From assembly GCF_023656415.1 (NCBI RefSeq), contig NZ_JAMOIL010000016.1:79831-143830 (forward strand): a DNA stretch of 64,000 nt, given 5' to 3'. The position numbers and the translations under genes are program-made. The stretch comes from Nocardioides bruguierae. Its GTDB lineage: Bacteria; Actinomycetota; Actinomycetes; Propionibacteriales; Nocardioidaceae. The notes beneath the pieces are model-generated. The model did no database searches. It was given only the letters and a program-made list of their open reading frames with translations, and had not been told where the DNA came from. Shown here piece by piece: positions 35,944 to 45,669 of this stretch (the first letter of the stretch is position 1; every line of letters starts with the position of its first letter).

Positions 35944-38900
35944 TCAGGCCAGGACGAGCACCAGGTCGCCGCCGTCGACCGCCTGCGTGCCGGGCAGGGC
36001 GACGCGCTTGACGGTGCCCGCGACGGGGGCGGTGATGGCCGCCTCCATCTTCATCGCCTCGATGGTCGCCACGGTGGCGCCGGCCTCGACGGCCTGGCCC
36101 TCCTCGACGACCACGGTGACGACGCCCTGGAACGGCGCCGCGACGTGGCCAGGGCGGGACGTGTCGGCCTTCTCCGCCGTCGCGACCTTCGCCGAGACCG
36201 ACGCGTCGCGCACCTCGATCGGGCGCAGGTGGCCGTTGATCGAGGTCATGACGGTGCGGTAGCCGCGCTCGTCGGGCTCGCTGATCGACTGCAGGCCGAG
36301 CAGCAGCATCTTGCCCTCGCCGAGGCTGACGGTGTGCTCGACGCCCTTGCGCAGGCCGTAGAGGTAGTCCAGGGACGAGAGCCGCGAGACGTCCCCGTAG
36401 GTCTCCCGCGTCTCGGTGAAGATCTTCGTCGGCCCCGGGAAGAGCAGGGTGTTGAGCGTGGACCGCCGGTCGTTGACGAGGCCGACCTCCTGCTCCGGGG
36501 TGAGCTCCTCGTTCGGCGGGGTGTAGGCCCGGCCCGCCAGCGCCTTGGAGCGGAAGGGCTCGGGCCAGCCGCCGGGCGGGTCACCGAGGTCGCCGTGGAG
36601 GAAGCCGATGACCGAGTCGGGGATGTCGAACTTCGCCGGGTCCTCGGCGAAGGCCGCCGGGTCGGCGCCGGCCCCCACGAGGGCCAGGGCCAGGTCGCCG
36701 ACCACCTTGGAGGAGGGAGTGACCTTCACCAGGTGGCCGAGGATGGCGTCGGCCGCGGCGTACATGTCCTCGACCTGCTCGAACTTCTCGCCGAGACCGA
36801 GGGCCACCGCCTGCGTGCGCAGGTTGGAGAGCTGGCCGCCGGGGATCTCGTGGGTGTACACGCGGCCGGTCGGGGCGTTGAGGCCCGACTCGAACGGGGC
36901 GTAGACGCGGCGCGTCGCCTCCCAGTACGGCTCGAGCGCGTTGACGGCCGTCAGCGAGAGGCCGGTCTCGCGCGGGGAGTGGTCGGTCGCCGAGACCAGC
37001 GCCGAGAGCGGCGGCTGGCTGGTGGTGCCCGCCATCGAGGCGCAGGCGGCGTCCACCGCGTCCACGCCCGCGTCGATCGCCGCGGTCAGCGTGGCGAGCT
37101 GGCCGCCGGCGGTGTCGTGGGTGTGCAGGTGGACGGGCAGGTCGAAGTTCTCCCGCAGGGCGGTGACCAGGCGGCGGGCGGCCGGGGCCCGCAGCAGGCC
37201 GGCCATGTCCTTGATCGCCAGGACGTGGGCGCCGGCGTCGACGATCCGCTCCGCCAGGCGCAGGTAGTAGTCGAGGGTGTAGAGCTTCTCGTGCGGGTCG
37301 TTGAGGTCGCCGGCGTAGCAGAGCGCGACCTCGGCCACCGTGGTGTTGGTGGCGCGCACGGCCTCGATCGCGGGGCGCATCTGGTCGACGTCGTTGAGGG
37401 CGTCGAAGACGCGGAAGACGTCGACGCCGGTGGCCGCCGCCTCCTCGACGAAGGCGTCGGTCACCTTGGTCGGGTACGGCGTGTAGCCGACCGTGTTGCG
37501 GCCGCGCAGCAGCATCTGCAGGGCGATGTTCGGCACCGCCTCGCGCAGCTTGGCCAGCCGCTCCCACGGGTCCTCGCCGAGGAAGCGCAGCGCCACGTCG
37601 TAGGTGGCGCCGCCCCAGCACTCCAGCGACCACAGCTCGGGCGTCGTCCGCGCGACGTAGGGGGCGACGGCGGTCAGGTCGCGGGTGCGGACGCGGGTGG
37701 CCAGCAGCGACTGGTGGGCGTCGCGGAAGGTGGTGTCGGTGACGGCCACCCGCTCCTGGGCGCGCAGGGCGGAGGCGAACTGCTCCGGGCCCAGGTCCAG
37801 CAGCTGCTGACGGGTGCCGGCGGGGGCGGGGGCCGCGAGGTCGACGGCCGGCAGCTTGCTGCGGGGGTCGAGCGAGACGCGGGCCGGCCCGTGCGGCTGG
37901 TTGACGGTGACGTCGGCCAGGTAGGTGGCCAGCTTCGTCGCCCGGTCGCCGGAGCCGCGCGCGGTGAGCAGGCCCGGGTGGGTCTCGATGAAGGCGGTGG
38001 TGACGTGCCCGGAGGAGAAGTCCGGGTCGGCCAGCAGGGCCTGGAGGAAGGGGATGTTCGTGGCGACGCCGCGGATGCGGAACTCGTCCACGGCGCGGCG
38101 GGCCTTCTCCACGGCCTTCTCGAAGGTGCGGCCGCGGCAGGTCAGCTTGGCCAGCATCGAGTCGAAGTGCGCCGAGACCTCCGCGCCGGTGTAGACGGTG
38201 CCGCCGTCCAGGCGGATGCCGCCGCCCCCCGGCGAGCGGTAGGTGGTGATCCGGCCGGTGTCGGGGCGGAAGTTGTTGGCCGGGTCCTCGGTGGTGATGC
38301 GGCACTGGAGCGCGGCCCCGCGCAGCTGCACGGAGTCCTGGGAGAGCCCCAGGTCGGCGAGCGTCTCGCCCGCCGCGATGCGCATCTGGGACTGCACGAG
38401 GTCGACGTCGGTGACCTCCTCGGTGACCGTGTGCTCCACCTGGATGCGGGGGTTCATCTCGATGAAGACGTAGTTGCCCTGGGGGTCGAGGAGGAACTCC
38501 ACCGTGCCCGCGCAGGCGTAGCCGATCTCGCGGGCGAAGCGCACCGCGTCCGCGCAGATCCGCTCGCGCAGCTCGGGGTCGAGGTTCGGCGCCGGGGCGA
38601 TCTCGACGACCTTCTGGTGGCGGCGCTGCACCGAGCAGTCGCGCTCGAAGAGGTGGATGACGTCGCCCTGGCCGTCGGCCAGGATCTGCACCTCGATGTG
38701 GCGGGGGTCCACGACGGCCTGCTCGATGAAGACCGTGGGGTCGCCGAACGCGCCGTCGGCCTCGCGCATGCAGGTCTCGACCGCCTCGCGCAGCTGCGCG
38801 GGGGCGTCCACCCGGCGCATGCCGCGGCCGCCGCCACCGGCGACGGCCTTCACGAACAGCGGGTAGGGGATCTCGGAGGCCTCCACCTCGGCCAGCAGGG

Positions 38901-39327
38901 CGTCCACGTCGGTGGACGGCTCGACCGAGCGCAGGGTCGGCACGCCCGCGGCCTTGGCCGCCGCGATCGCCCGCGCCTTGTTGCCGGTCAGCTCCAGCAC
39001 GCGGGACGAGGGGCCGATGAAGGTGATGCCCGCACCGGCGCACGCCTCGGCGAGCGCAGGGTTCTCGGAGAGGAAGCCGTAGCCCGGGTAGATGGCGTCC
39101 GCGCCGGCGCGCACCGCGACCTCGACGATGCCCTCGGGGTCCAGGTAGGCCTTGACCGGGTGGCCCAGCTCGCCGATCTCGTAGGCCTCGTCCGCCTTGA
39201 GCCGGTGCTCGGACCAGCGGTCCTCGTGGGGGAACACCGCGACCGTCTCGGCCCCGAGCTCGTAGGCGGCCCGGAACGCCCGGATCGCGATCTCACCACG
39301 GTTGGCCACCAGCACCTTCGAGAACAT
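35944..39327 (-). CDS. pyc: Pyruvate carboxylase
   Basis: 1127 residues, the single-chain anaplerotic enzyme making oxaloacetate from pyruvate and bicarbonate. Order: biotin carboxylase (1-~455; GGGGRGMR ATP loop, EMNPRIQVEHTVTEE), carboxyltransferase (~520-950; TDTTFRDAHQSLLATR, metal motif HLHTHDT), tetramerisation region and biotinyl domain with EAMKMEAAI near the end. ATG at 39327 (MFSKVLVANRG) lies six bases after TAGCGT, so leaderless; the GTG two codons earlier would overlap the start site. Needs the biotin ligase at 54901. Confidence 0.97.
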   Translation of the reverse strand: MFSKVLVANRGEIAIRAFRAAYELGAETVAVFPHEDRWSEHRLKADEAYEIGELGHPVKAYLDPEGIVEVAVRAGADAIYPGYGFLSENPALAEACAGAGITFIGPSSRVLELTGNKARAIAAAKAAGVPTLRSVEPSTDVDALLAEVEASEIPYPLFVKAVAGGGGRGMRRVDAPAQLREAVETCMREADGAFGDPTVFIEQAVVDPRHIEVQILADGQGDVIHLFERDCSVQRRHQKVVEIAPAPNLDPELRERICADAVRFAREIGYACAGTVEFLLDPQGNYVFIEMNPRIQVEHTVTEEVTDVDLVQSQMRIAAGETLADLGLSQDSVQLRGAALQCRITTEDPANNFRPDTGRITTYRSPGGGGIRLDGGTVYTGAEVSAHFDSMLAKLTCRGRTFEKAVEKARRAVDEFRIRGVATNIPFLQALLADPDFSSGHVTTAFIETHPGLLTARGSGDRATKLATYLADVTVNQPHGPARVSLDPRSKLPAVDLAAPAPAGTRQQLLDLGPEQFASALRAQERVAVTDTTFRDAHQSLLATRVRTRDLTAVAPYVARTTPELWSLECWGGATYDVALRFLGEDPWERLAKLREAVPNIALQMLLRGRNTVGYTPYPTKVTDAFVEEAAATGVDVFRVFDALNDVDQMRPAIEAVRATNTTVAEVALCYAGDLNDPHEKLYTLDYYLRLAERIVDAGAHVLAIKDMAGLLRAPAARRLVTALRENFDLPVHLHTHDTAGGQLATLTAAIDAGVDAVDAACASMAGTTSQPPLSALVSATDHSPRETGLSLTAVNALEPYWEATRRVYAPFESGLNAPTGRVYTHEIPGGQLSNLRTQAVALGLGEKFEQVEDMYAAADAILGHLVKVTPSSKVVGDLALALVGAGADPAAFAEDPAKFDIPDSVIGFLHGDLGDPPGGWPEPFRSKALAGRAYTPPNEELTPEQEVGLVNDRRSTLNTLLFPGPTKIFTETRETYGDVSRLSSLDYLYGLRKGVEHTVSLGEGKMLLLGLQSISEPDERGYRTVMTSINGHLRPIEVRDASVSAKVATAEKADTSRPGHVAAPFQGVVTVVVEEGQAVEAGATVATIEAMKMEAAITAPVAGTVKRVALPGTQAVDGGDLVLVLA

Positions 39328-39394
39328 GGGCACACGCTAGCGAGGACCGGCGACCCGGGAGGGTGCCGTCTCGCGACGAGCTCTCTGGTCGGCC

Positions 39395-41077
39395 TCAGGC
39401 TCGCTCGACGAACGGCGCCATCAGCCCCGGCTGCGCGGCCACGGCGAGGCCGACGGCGGCCGCCTCGTCCACGTCGAGCACCGTGACCCGCTCCGGCCCG
39501 CCGGCGGTGGTGGCGTCCAGGCTGACCAGCCCCTCCCGGCGCTGGAACCAGGTGTCGCGCAGGGTCAGGCCGATGACGTGCTCGCAGTCCAGCGCGTGCC
39601 GACGCTGGAGCAGTGAGCCCTGGCGGGCCACCAGGTGGGTGGGCGTCAGTGCGTGCCCCAGCGCGCGGGCGCGGCCCACCGCCACGGGCACGGCCAGGAC
39701 GAGCAGCGCCAGCAGCGTCAGCGGCACCCCGACCCGCAGCGCCGTGAGGGCGGGGCCCTCCCACGCGTCCGGGAACGGGGCGAGGCTGGCGAGGAGCGCC
39801 GCGACGCCCGTGAGCACCGCCGGCGCGACCAGCGCCCGGGTCCAGCGGCGGCGGACGGCGGCCGGGCCGTGCGGCACCAGGGGCACCGTGAGCGGGTCGG
39901 GCGTGCCCAGCACCGCGGCGCCGGTGGTCTCGGAGACCCGGCGCGGGGCGGCCGGCACCAGCTCGAGGGTGCCCGCCTGGTCGCTGGCCAGGCCCGTGGT
40001 CATCGCCTGGAGCCGCGCCGCGCCCGCCAGCCGCAGGCCGACGGGCTGCTCCAGCACGAGGCCGGCGACCCGGTGCACGTCGACCGTGGTGGCGGTGGTC
40101 GTGAGCAGTCCCTTGCGCACCTGCCAGGTCTCGCCGTCCGGCCCGCGGCCGCGGGTGAGCGTGAGGCCCCAGCCGGCGACGAGGTAGCCGGCCATGGCCA
40201 GCAGCGGTGCCACCACCAGTGCTGCCACGCCCACGAGCGCCAGCACGGCGACCAGCCCGAGCCTGCTGACGTCGAGCGCGCTCAGCCACGCGTCCCACCC
40301 GGTGGCCTGGAGCACCGGGACGACGGCCTGGCTGCCGCCGCCGAGGACCACGCCCATGAGCGCCAGGCCGGCCGTCGACAGCGGGGCGTACAGGGCCCAG
40401 CGCGGGTCGAGGCGGAGCAGCACCTCCTCGGACGTCGGGGCCGGGGCTGTCGGTGGGGAGGCCGGGGTGGTGGACGGGGTGGAGGCCGGGGTGGTGGACG
40501 GGGTGGAGGCCGGGGTGGTGGCCGCGCCGGTGTCCCCGGGGGCGACGTCACCCGGGCTCGCGCTGTCGTCGGGGCCGGTCGGCTCGTCGCCGGCGAGGGC
40601 TGCCTGCTCCGGCGTCCGGTGCTCCTGCAGCTGCGCCGCCCGCGCGAGCAGGCGTGCGCGCAGCTCCTCGGCCGCGCCGGTGCGCAGGGCGTCGAGCGAG
40701 AGGCCCGGGCCGTCGCTGCCGGTGCCGACGCGCACGGTCGAGAGCCCCAGCAGGCGGTGGACCAGGGTGGTGGAGAGGTCGATCGTGCGGACCCGGTCCA
40801 GCGGGGCGGTCACCACGGTGCGCTGGAGCAGGCCGCGGCGCAGCTCGACGCGCCCGGGGGTGATCCGGTACTCGGTGGCGAGGTAGCGCCACACGCCGGC
40901 GGCCACGAGCGCCGCGACACCGAGCACCTCCCACGGGAAGCCGCCGAACGGTCCGCTGAACGCGCGGCCGGCGATGAACAGCGCGGCGAGGGCGGGCAGC
41001 AGCGAGGCCAGCTGGCGCAGCGGGTGGACCAGCAGCATCCGGGGGTCGAGGCGCTGCCAGCGCGGCTCCTCGCTCAC
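39395..41077 (-). CDS. PH domain membrane protein (YdbT-like, long)
   Basis: 560 residues with three copies of the bacterial PH (DUF304) unit, each after a pair of spans: EYRITPGRVELRRGLLQRT, LTRGRGPDGETWQVRKG and LTPTHLVARQGSLLQRRH. A Thr/Pro/Ala repeat (TPAST PSTTP) lies in a cytoplasmic loop near residue ~195. GTG start overlaps the stop of the short partner (GTGA). YdbS/YdbT pairs are linked to resistance against antimicrobials in Bacillus; the role here is inferred by family only. Confidence 0.85.
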   Translation of the reverse strand: MSEEPRWQRLDPRMLLVHPLRQLASLLPALAALFIAGRAFSGPFGGFPWEVLGVAALVAAGVWRYLATEYRITPGRVELRRGLLQRTVVTAPLDRVRTIDLSTTLVHRLLGLSTVRVGTGSDGPGLSLDALRTGAAEELRARLLARAAQLQEHRTPEQAALAGDEPTGPDDSASPGDVAPGDTGAATTPASTPSTTPASTPSTTPASPPTAPAPTSEEVLLRLDPRWALYAPLSTAGLALMGVVLGGGSQAVVPVLQATGWDAWLSALDVSRLGLVAVLALVGVAALVVAPLLAMAGYLVAGWGLTLTRGRGPDGETWQVRKGLLTTTATTVDVHRVAGLVLEQPVGLRLAGAARLQAMTTGLASDQAGTLELVPAAPRRVSETTGAAVLGTPDPLTVPLVPHGPAAVRRRWTRALVAPAVLTGVAALLASLAPFPDAWEGPALTALRVGVPLTLLALLVLAVPVAVGRARALGHALTPTHLVARQGSLLQRRHALDCEHVIGLTLRDTWFQRREGLVSLDATTAGGPERVTVLDVDEAAAVGLAVAAQPGLMAPFVERA

Positions 41078-41634
41078 GTGCCGTCGCCGCCGATGGCCTC
41101 CGCGGCACGGGTGAGGTCCTGGGCCAGCCGCTCCGCGGTGGCCCGGTCCAGGGCCGGGATGCGCAGCGCGCCGGCCGCGCTCGCGGTGGTCACCCGCACC
41201 TCGGCCAGCCCCAGCAGCCGGTCGACCAGGCCCTGCTCGAGGTCGACGGTCTGCACCCGGGAGAGCGGGGCGATCCGCCGCTCCCGGGTCCACCAGCCGG
41301 TCTGCGTGTAGACGGCCGTGTCGGTGACCTCCCATCGGTGCACCCGGTAGCGCCACGGCGGGACGACGGCCGCGGCGGCCACGTCGAGCGCGATGAGGGC
41401 CCACGGCAGCCAGTCGGGCACGAAGCGGTCGGGCAGCAGCCAGGCGGCCACGAGCACGACGGCGGCGCCCAGCACCGCGGCGCCGGCCTCGCCCAGGTAC
41501 CAGGCCAGCACCGCCCGCCGGTGCAGGCGGTGCGCGGGCTCGCGGAGCACGTAGCCCCCGCTCGACCCGGTGCTCGGCTCGGTGCTCCCAGACGGAGGCG
41601 GTGGCGTGGGCGCGGACGCCGGGTCGGTGCTCAC
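41074..41634 (-). CDS. PH domain membrane protein (YdbS-like, short)
   Basis: 186 residues. Pro/Ser-rich head, two spans (~residues 40-85), then one PH unit (YRVHRWEVTDTAVYTQTGW and RIAPLSRVQTVDLEQG), the hallmark of DUF304. GTG at 41634 lies seven bases after TAGGGT. An in-frame ATG at 41664 would span that promoter. Coupled with the long partner downstream. Confidence 0.88.
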   Translation of the reverse strand: MSTDPASAPTPPPPSGSTEPSTGSSGGYVLREPAHRLHRRAVLAWYLGEAGAAVLGAAVVLVAAWLLPDRFVPDWLPWALIALDVAAAAVVPPWRYRVHRWEVTDTAVYTQTGWWTRERRIAPLSRVQTVDLEQGLVDRLLGLAEVRVTTASAAGALRIPALDRATAERLAQDLTRAAEAIGGDGT

Positions 41635-41680
41635 GTCCGCGACCCTAGCGGCCGGGCGCGGCACGGGGCGCCAGGAACGC

Positions 41681-41720
41681 CGACGGCGCCGCGTCCCGGG
41701 TGGGGAGCACGGCGCCGTCG
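41681..41720 (-). terminator. Hairpin after acyl-CoA carboxylase alpha
   Basis: Eleven-base exact arms (CGACGGCGCCG / CGGCGCCGTCG) with an 18-nt loop, starting 17 nt after the stop. The long loop makes it only a moderate candidate. Confidence 0.45.
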
Positions 41721-41737
41721 GGGTGCGCGGGGGAGCG

Positions 41738-43522
41738 TCAGTCCTTGAGCTCGCAGATGACCTGGCCCTGGGTGACGGTCTCGCCGACGGCCGCGGAGAG
41801 GCCGGTGACGGTGCCGGCCTTGTGCGCCTTGAGGGGCTGCTCCATCTTCATGGCCTCGATGACGACCACGGAGTCGCCCTCGGCCACGCTCGCGCCGTCC
41901 TCGACCAGCACCTTGACGACGGTGCCCTGCATCGGGCTGGTGACGGCGTCACCGGACGCGGCGGCGCCGGCCTTCTTGGCCGCACGCTTGGGCTTCTTCG
42001 CACCGCCCGCGGCGGGCGCGGCACCGACGGCACCGAGGCCACCGGGCAGGCTGACCTCGAGCCGCTTGCCGCCGACCTCGACGACCACGGTCTGCCGCTC
42101 GCCGGCGTCCTCGGCCTCGCCGAGGTCGCCGCCGTAGGGCTGGATCTGGTTGTCGAACTCGGTCTCGATCCAGGTCGTGTAGACGTCGAAGTGGCCGGTG
42201 TGGTCGTCACCGGTGCCGACGAACGCCGGGTCGGAGACGACGGCCTCGTGGAACGGGATGACGGTGGGCATGCCGTCGACGACGAACTCGGACAGGGCCC
42301 GGCGCGAGCGCTCCAGCGCGTGCTGCCGGTCGCGGCCGGTGACGATCAGCTTCGCGATGAGGGAGTCGAAGGAGCCCGGCACGGTCTGCCCGGCCTCGTA
42401 GCCGCCGTCGACGCGGATGCCGGGGCCCTGCGGCGGCGCCCAGGCGGTGAGGGTGCCGGGGGCGGGCATGAAGTTGCGGCCGCCGTCCTCGGCGTTGATG
42501 CGGAACTCGATCGAGTGGCCGTGGATCGCGGGGTCGTCGTAGCCCAGCTCCTCGCCGGCGGCGATGCGGAACATCTCGCGCACCAGGTCGAGGCCGGTGA
42601 CCTCCTCCGAGACGCAGTGCTCGACCTGGAGGCGGGTGTTGACCTCGAGGAAGGAGATGGTGCCGTCCTTGGCGACCAGGAACTCGCAGGTGCCGGCGCC
42701 GACGTAGCCCGCCTCGCGCAGGATCGCCTTGGAGGAGGAGTAGAGCCGCTCCAGCTGGTCAGGGGTCAGGTAGGGGGCCGGGGCCTCCTCGACGAGCTTC
42801 TGGTTGCGGCGCTGGAGCGAGCAGTCGCGGGTGGAGACCACCACGACGTTGCCGTGGGTGTCGGCCAGGCACTGGGTCTCGACGTGGCGCGGCTGGTCGA
42901 GGAACTTCTCCACCAGGCACTCGCCGCGGCCGAACGCGGTGACGGCCTCGCGCACGGCGGACTCGTAGAGGTCCGGGATCTCCTCGATCGTGCGGGCGAC
43001 CTTGAGGCCGCGGCCGCCGCCGCCGAAGACCGCCTTGATGGCGACCGGCAGGCCGTTGGCCTCGGCGAACGCCACGACCTCGGAGGCGTCCGCGACCGGG
43101 TCCTTGGTGCCGGGGGCCAGCGGGGCGCCGGCGCGCTCGGCGATGTGCTTGGCCTTGGCCTTGTCGCCCAGGGCGTCGATGGCCTCGGGGGAGGGGCCGA
43201 TCCAGGTCAGGCCGGCGTCGATCACGGCCTGGGCGAAGTCGGCGTTCTCGGCGAGGAAGCCGTAGCCGGGGTGCACGGAGTCGGCGCCGGAGCGCTGCGC
43301 GACCTCGACTATCTTGGCGATGTCGAGGTAGGTCTCGGCGGGCGTGGCGCCGCCCAGCGAGTAGGCCTCGTCGGCCATGCGGACGAAGATCGCGTCGCGG
43401 TCGGGCTCGGCGTACACGGCGACGCTGCCGATGCCGGCGTCCTTGCAGGCCCGGACGACCCGGACGGCGATCTCGCCTCGGTTGGCGATGAGGACCTTCT
43501 CCAACGGCTTGGTGCTCGGCAC
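41738..43522 (-). CDS. Acyl-CoA carboxylase alpha subunit (biotin carboxylase + biotin carrier)
   Basis: 594 residues, AccA3-like. Biotin carboxylase domain (1-~450; ATP loop [24 protein letters not shown]), an Ala/Lys-rich linker ([13 protein letters not shown]), then the biotinyl domain with EAMKMEQPL. It makes carboxybiotin for the beta subunits that form malonyl-, methylmalonyl- or long-chain carboxyacyl-CoA. GTG start with AGGAG eight bases upstream. The beta and epsilon subunits are encoded at 52923-54796. Confidence 0.96.
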   Translation of the reverse strand: MPSTKPLEKVLIANRGEIAVRVVRACKDAGIGSVAVYAEPDRDAIFVRMADEAYSLGGATPAETYLDIAKIVEVAQRSGADSVHPGYGFLAENADFAQAVIDAGLTWIGPSPEAIDALGDKAKAKHIAERAGAPLAPGTKDPVADASEVVAFAEANGLPVAIKAVFGGGGRGLKVARTIEEIPDLYESAVREAVTAFGRGECLVEKFLDQPRHVETQCLADTHGNVVVVSTRDCSLQRRNQKLVEEAPAPYLTPDQLERLYSSSKAILREAGYVGAGTCEFLVAKDGTISFLEVNTRLQVEHCVSEEVTGLDLVREMFRIAAGEELGYDDPAIHGHSIEFRINAEDGGRNFMPAPGTLTAWAPPQGPGIRVDGGYEAGQTVPGSFDSLIAKLIVTGRDRQHALERSRRALSEFVVDGMPTVIPFHEAVVSDPAFVGTGDDHTGHFDVYTTWIETEFDNQIQPYGGDLGEAEDAGERQTVVVEVGGKRLEVSLPGGLGAVGAAPAAGGAKKPKRAAKKAGAAASGDAVTSPMQGTVVKVLVEDGASVAEGDSVVVIEAMKMEQPLKAHKAGTVTGLSAAVGETVTQGQVICELKD

Positions 43523-43874
43523 GTGCGCTCCTGCTCGATTCCTGCTCTGGCCGGTGCCGACGAGACGTCGACGCCGCGTACTGGGGTGGTGCGGGCGTCA
43601 CAGTACCGTCGGCCGTCCGCGACGGCGTGTGGCCCAGGTCCCGCGGCCACGGGTTGCGCTGCCCGCCACGTTCTGGGCGGTCCTGCGCGACGTCCGTCGG
43701 GCAGGACCGACGTCGGTCGAGGTCGGTCGAGGTCGGTCGAGGTCGGTCGAGGTCGGTCAAGGGTTCGACCATGGGTGCTGACCCCGGGAACCTGCTCAGG
43801 TGGGCCACGTCACGGCCGATGCGGCCCTGCGGAGGCCGCCCCACGAGTGGGAGGGCGGTCGAGAGGAGTCCGTC
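43523..43874. other. Divergent intergenic region with decamer array
   Basis: 352 bases between carboxylase alpha and the chemoreceptor. TACTGT (43604-43599, minus) could be the carboxylase -10. The centre holds the decamer repeats listed separately, and ~43770-43874 is ordinary sequence ending in GAGAGGAG before the chemoreceptor GTG. No small gene is convincing. Confidence 0.45.
43711..43760. repeat. Five 10-nt tandem repeats (GGTCGGTCGA)
   Basis: Five head-to-tail decamers; only the first base of the first copy and one base of the last differ. Each contains TCGGTCGA, so a bound protein would see the same face roughly every turn. Confidence 0.9.
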
Positions 43875-45602
43875 GTGACCACCATGCTCGAACGACCCGC
43901 CGCCAGGTCGCGGGTCGAGTCCGACCCGATGCGTGACCGGACGTCCGACCCGGCGTCCGACCCGACGTCCGACCTGGCCTCAGGCCCCGGTGGCCTCGAT
44001 GGCCGGCGCCGCCGCACCCGCGTCGGCGACCTGCCCGTCGCGACGCGGGTCGTGGCGGTGGCCGTGATCGGCATCCTCGGCTCCACCTTCGTCGGCGCCC
44101 TCGGCCTCGTCGAGCTCTCCTCCACGTCGGGCGACGTGGAGCAGCTCTACGAGCGCAACGTGCGCACCGGCATCGTGACCGCCGACCTCGTCGGTGCCGT
44201 CGACGAGATCGGGCTCGCGCTGCGTGACGCCGCCCTCGTCGAGGACCCCGACGCCGTGCCGGAGGCACTGGCCGAGGCCGAGGCGCTGGCCGGGGAGGCC
44301 CGGGCCGGCGTGGAGGACCTGCGGGCCATCGGCCTCGAGGGCGAGGCGGCGACGCTGGTCGAGGAGGTCGCGGCCGAGCTCGAGGCCGGCATGGTCTACG
44401 CCGAGGACGTCCTCGCCCCGCTCGTGCTGGCGGGCGACGACCACGCGTGGGCCGAGGCGGCCGACGACCCCGACGCCCAGCACCTGCCCTCCGCCCGTGC
44501 GCTCCTGCACGAGCTGGTCGACGTGGAGGCCGCCGACGCGGCCGCGACGGTCCGGGCCGCCGAGGACGACTTCGCGCGGGCCCGCACCCTCGTCGCCGTG
44601 GCGCTGGTCGTCGGTGCCCTGGCCTCGCTGGCCGTCGGGCTCGCGGTCGCCCGCCGCATCGGGCGGGACGCCGGCGCCGTCGCCCGGGTCGCGGAGGCAC
44701 TGGCCGCCGGCGACCTCACCGCCACCTCGGGGCTGGACTCGCGCGACGAGCTGGGGCGCATGGCCGCGGGCCTGGACGAGGCCGCCGGCGTCGTCCGTGG
44801 GCTGATGGGCACCATCCACTCCTCCTCCGACGCCCTCGCGGCGGCCGCCGAGGAGCTCTCCGCCTCCGCCACCGAGATCGCGGCCGGGGCAGAGGAGACC
44901 GCGGTCCAGGCCCAGGTCGTCACCGACGCCGCCGAGGAGGTCTCCCGCAACGTCTCCACCGTGGCCGCCGGCTCCGAGGAGATGGGCGTGTCCATCCACG
45001 AGATCTCCGGCTCCGCCTCGGCCGCCGCCCGCGTGGCCGGCGAGGCCGTGGCCATGGTCGACGGCACCAGCGCCACCGTCGCCCGGCTGGGCTCCTCCAG
45101 CGAGGAGATCGGCGAGGTGGTGCGCGCGATCACCTCCATCGCCGAGCAGACCAACCTGCTCGCCCTCAACGCCACGATCGAGGCGGCCCGGGCCGGCACG
45201 GCGGGCAAGGGCTTCGCGGTCGTGGCCAGCGAGGTCAAGGACCTGGCCCAGGAGACCGCGCGCGCCACCGAGGACATCGCAGCCCGCGTGGAGGCCATCC
45301 AGGGGGACGCGGCGGGCGCCGTCGAGGCCATCTCGCGGATCAACGGCGTGGTGCGCGAGATCAGCGACCACCAGACGTCCATCGCCTCCGCCGTGGAGGA
45401 GCAGACCGCCACCACGGGGGAGATGTCGCGCAACATCGCCGAGGCATCCGTGGGCGCCGGGCAGATCGCCCAGAACGTCGCCGGCGTCTCCGAGGCCGCG
45501 GACTCGACCACGCAGGCGCTGGCGCAGACGCGGCTGGCCGTCGACGACGTCGCGCGCATGGCCACGGAGCTGCGGGTCGCCGTCGGCCGCTTCCGGGTCT
45601 GA
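43875..45602 (+). CDS. Methyl-accepting chemotaxis protein
   Basis: 575 residues. A disordered Asp/Ser/Thr-rich head (~55), TM1 ([19 protein letters not shown]), a helical periplasmic-type sensor (~110-245, four-helix bundle length), TM2 ([19 protein letters not shown]), HAMP, then the signalling hairpin with tip [18 protein letters not shown]. It would control CheA/CheW; no other chemotaxis gene is here. GTG at 43875 is chosen for GAGAGGAG upstream. No pentapeptide tether for CheR is visible at the C-terminus. Confidence 0.93.
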   Translation: MTTMLERPAARSRVESDPMRDRTSDPASDPTSDLASGPGGLDGRRRRTRVGDLPVATRVVAVAVIGILGSTFVGALGLVELSSTSGDVEQLYERNVRTGIVTADLVGAVDEIGLALRDAALVEDPDAVPEALAEAEALAGEARAGVEDLRAIGLEGEAATLVEEVAAELEAGMVYAEDVLAPLVLAGDDHAWAEAADDPDAQHLPSARALLHELVDVEAADAAATVRAAEDDFARARTLVAVALVVGALASLAVGLAVARRIGRDAGAVARVAEALAAGDLTATSGLDSRDELGRMAAGLDEAAGVVRGLMGTIHSSSDALAAAAEELSASATEIAAGAEETAVQAQVVTDAAEEVSRNVSTVAAGSEEMGVSIHEISGSASAAARVAGEAVAMVDGTSATVARLGSSSEEIGEVVRAITSIAEQTNLLALNATIEAARAGTAGKGFAVVASEVKDLAQETARATEDIAARVEAIQGDAAGAVEAISRINGVVREISDHQTSIASAVEEQTATTGEMSRNIAEASVGAGQIAQNVAGVSEAADSTTQALAQTRLAVDDVARMATELRVAVGRFRV

Positions 45603-45623
45603 GCCCCGCCCTCCCCTCCGACC

Positions 45624-45655
45624 GCCCTGTGGTTAACCGACGTTAACCACAGGGC
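45624..45655. promoter_or_regulatory. Perfect 14-bp inverted repeat before the acyl-CoA dehydrogenase promoter
   Basis: GCCCTGTGGTTAAC-CGAC-GTTAACCACAGGGC, exact arms. It ends two bases before TAAGGT (45657-45662), which is seven bases from the ATG, so it covers the -35 region. It lies 22 bases after the chemoreceptor stop and could also end that transcript, though no T-run follows. Confidence 0.7.
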
Positions 45656-45669
45656 GTAAGGTGCGTCAC

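Noticed and set aside
39328..39333. GTG at 39333 as the pyruvate carboxylase start
   Set aside because: It follows the TAGCGT hexamer directly, leaving no room for transcription start; ATG at 39327 fits the six-base spacing.
36145..39486. Very long open frame (1113 codons) on the plus strand opposite pyruvate carboxylase
   Set aside because: It is an antisense shadow created by G/C third-position bias; the translation is low-complexity and pyc on the other strand has all domains.
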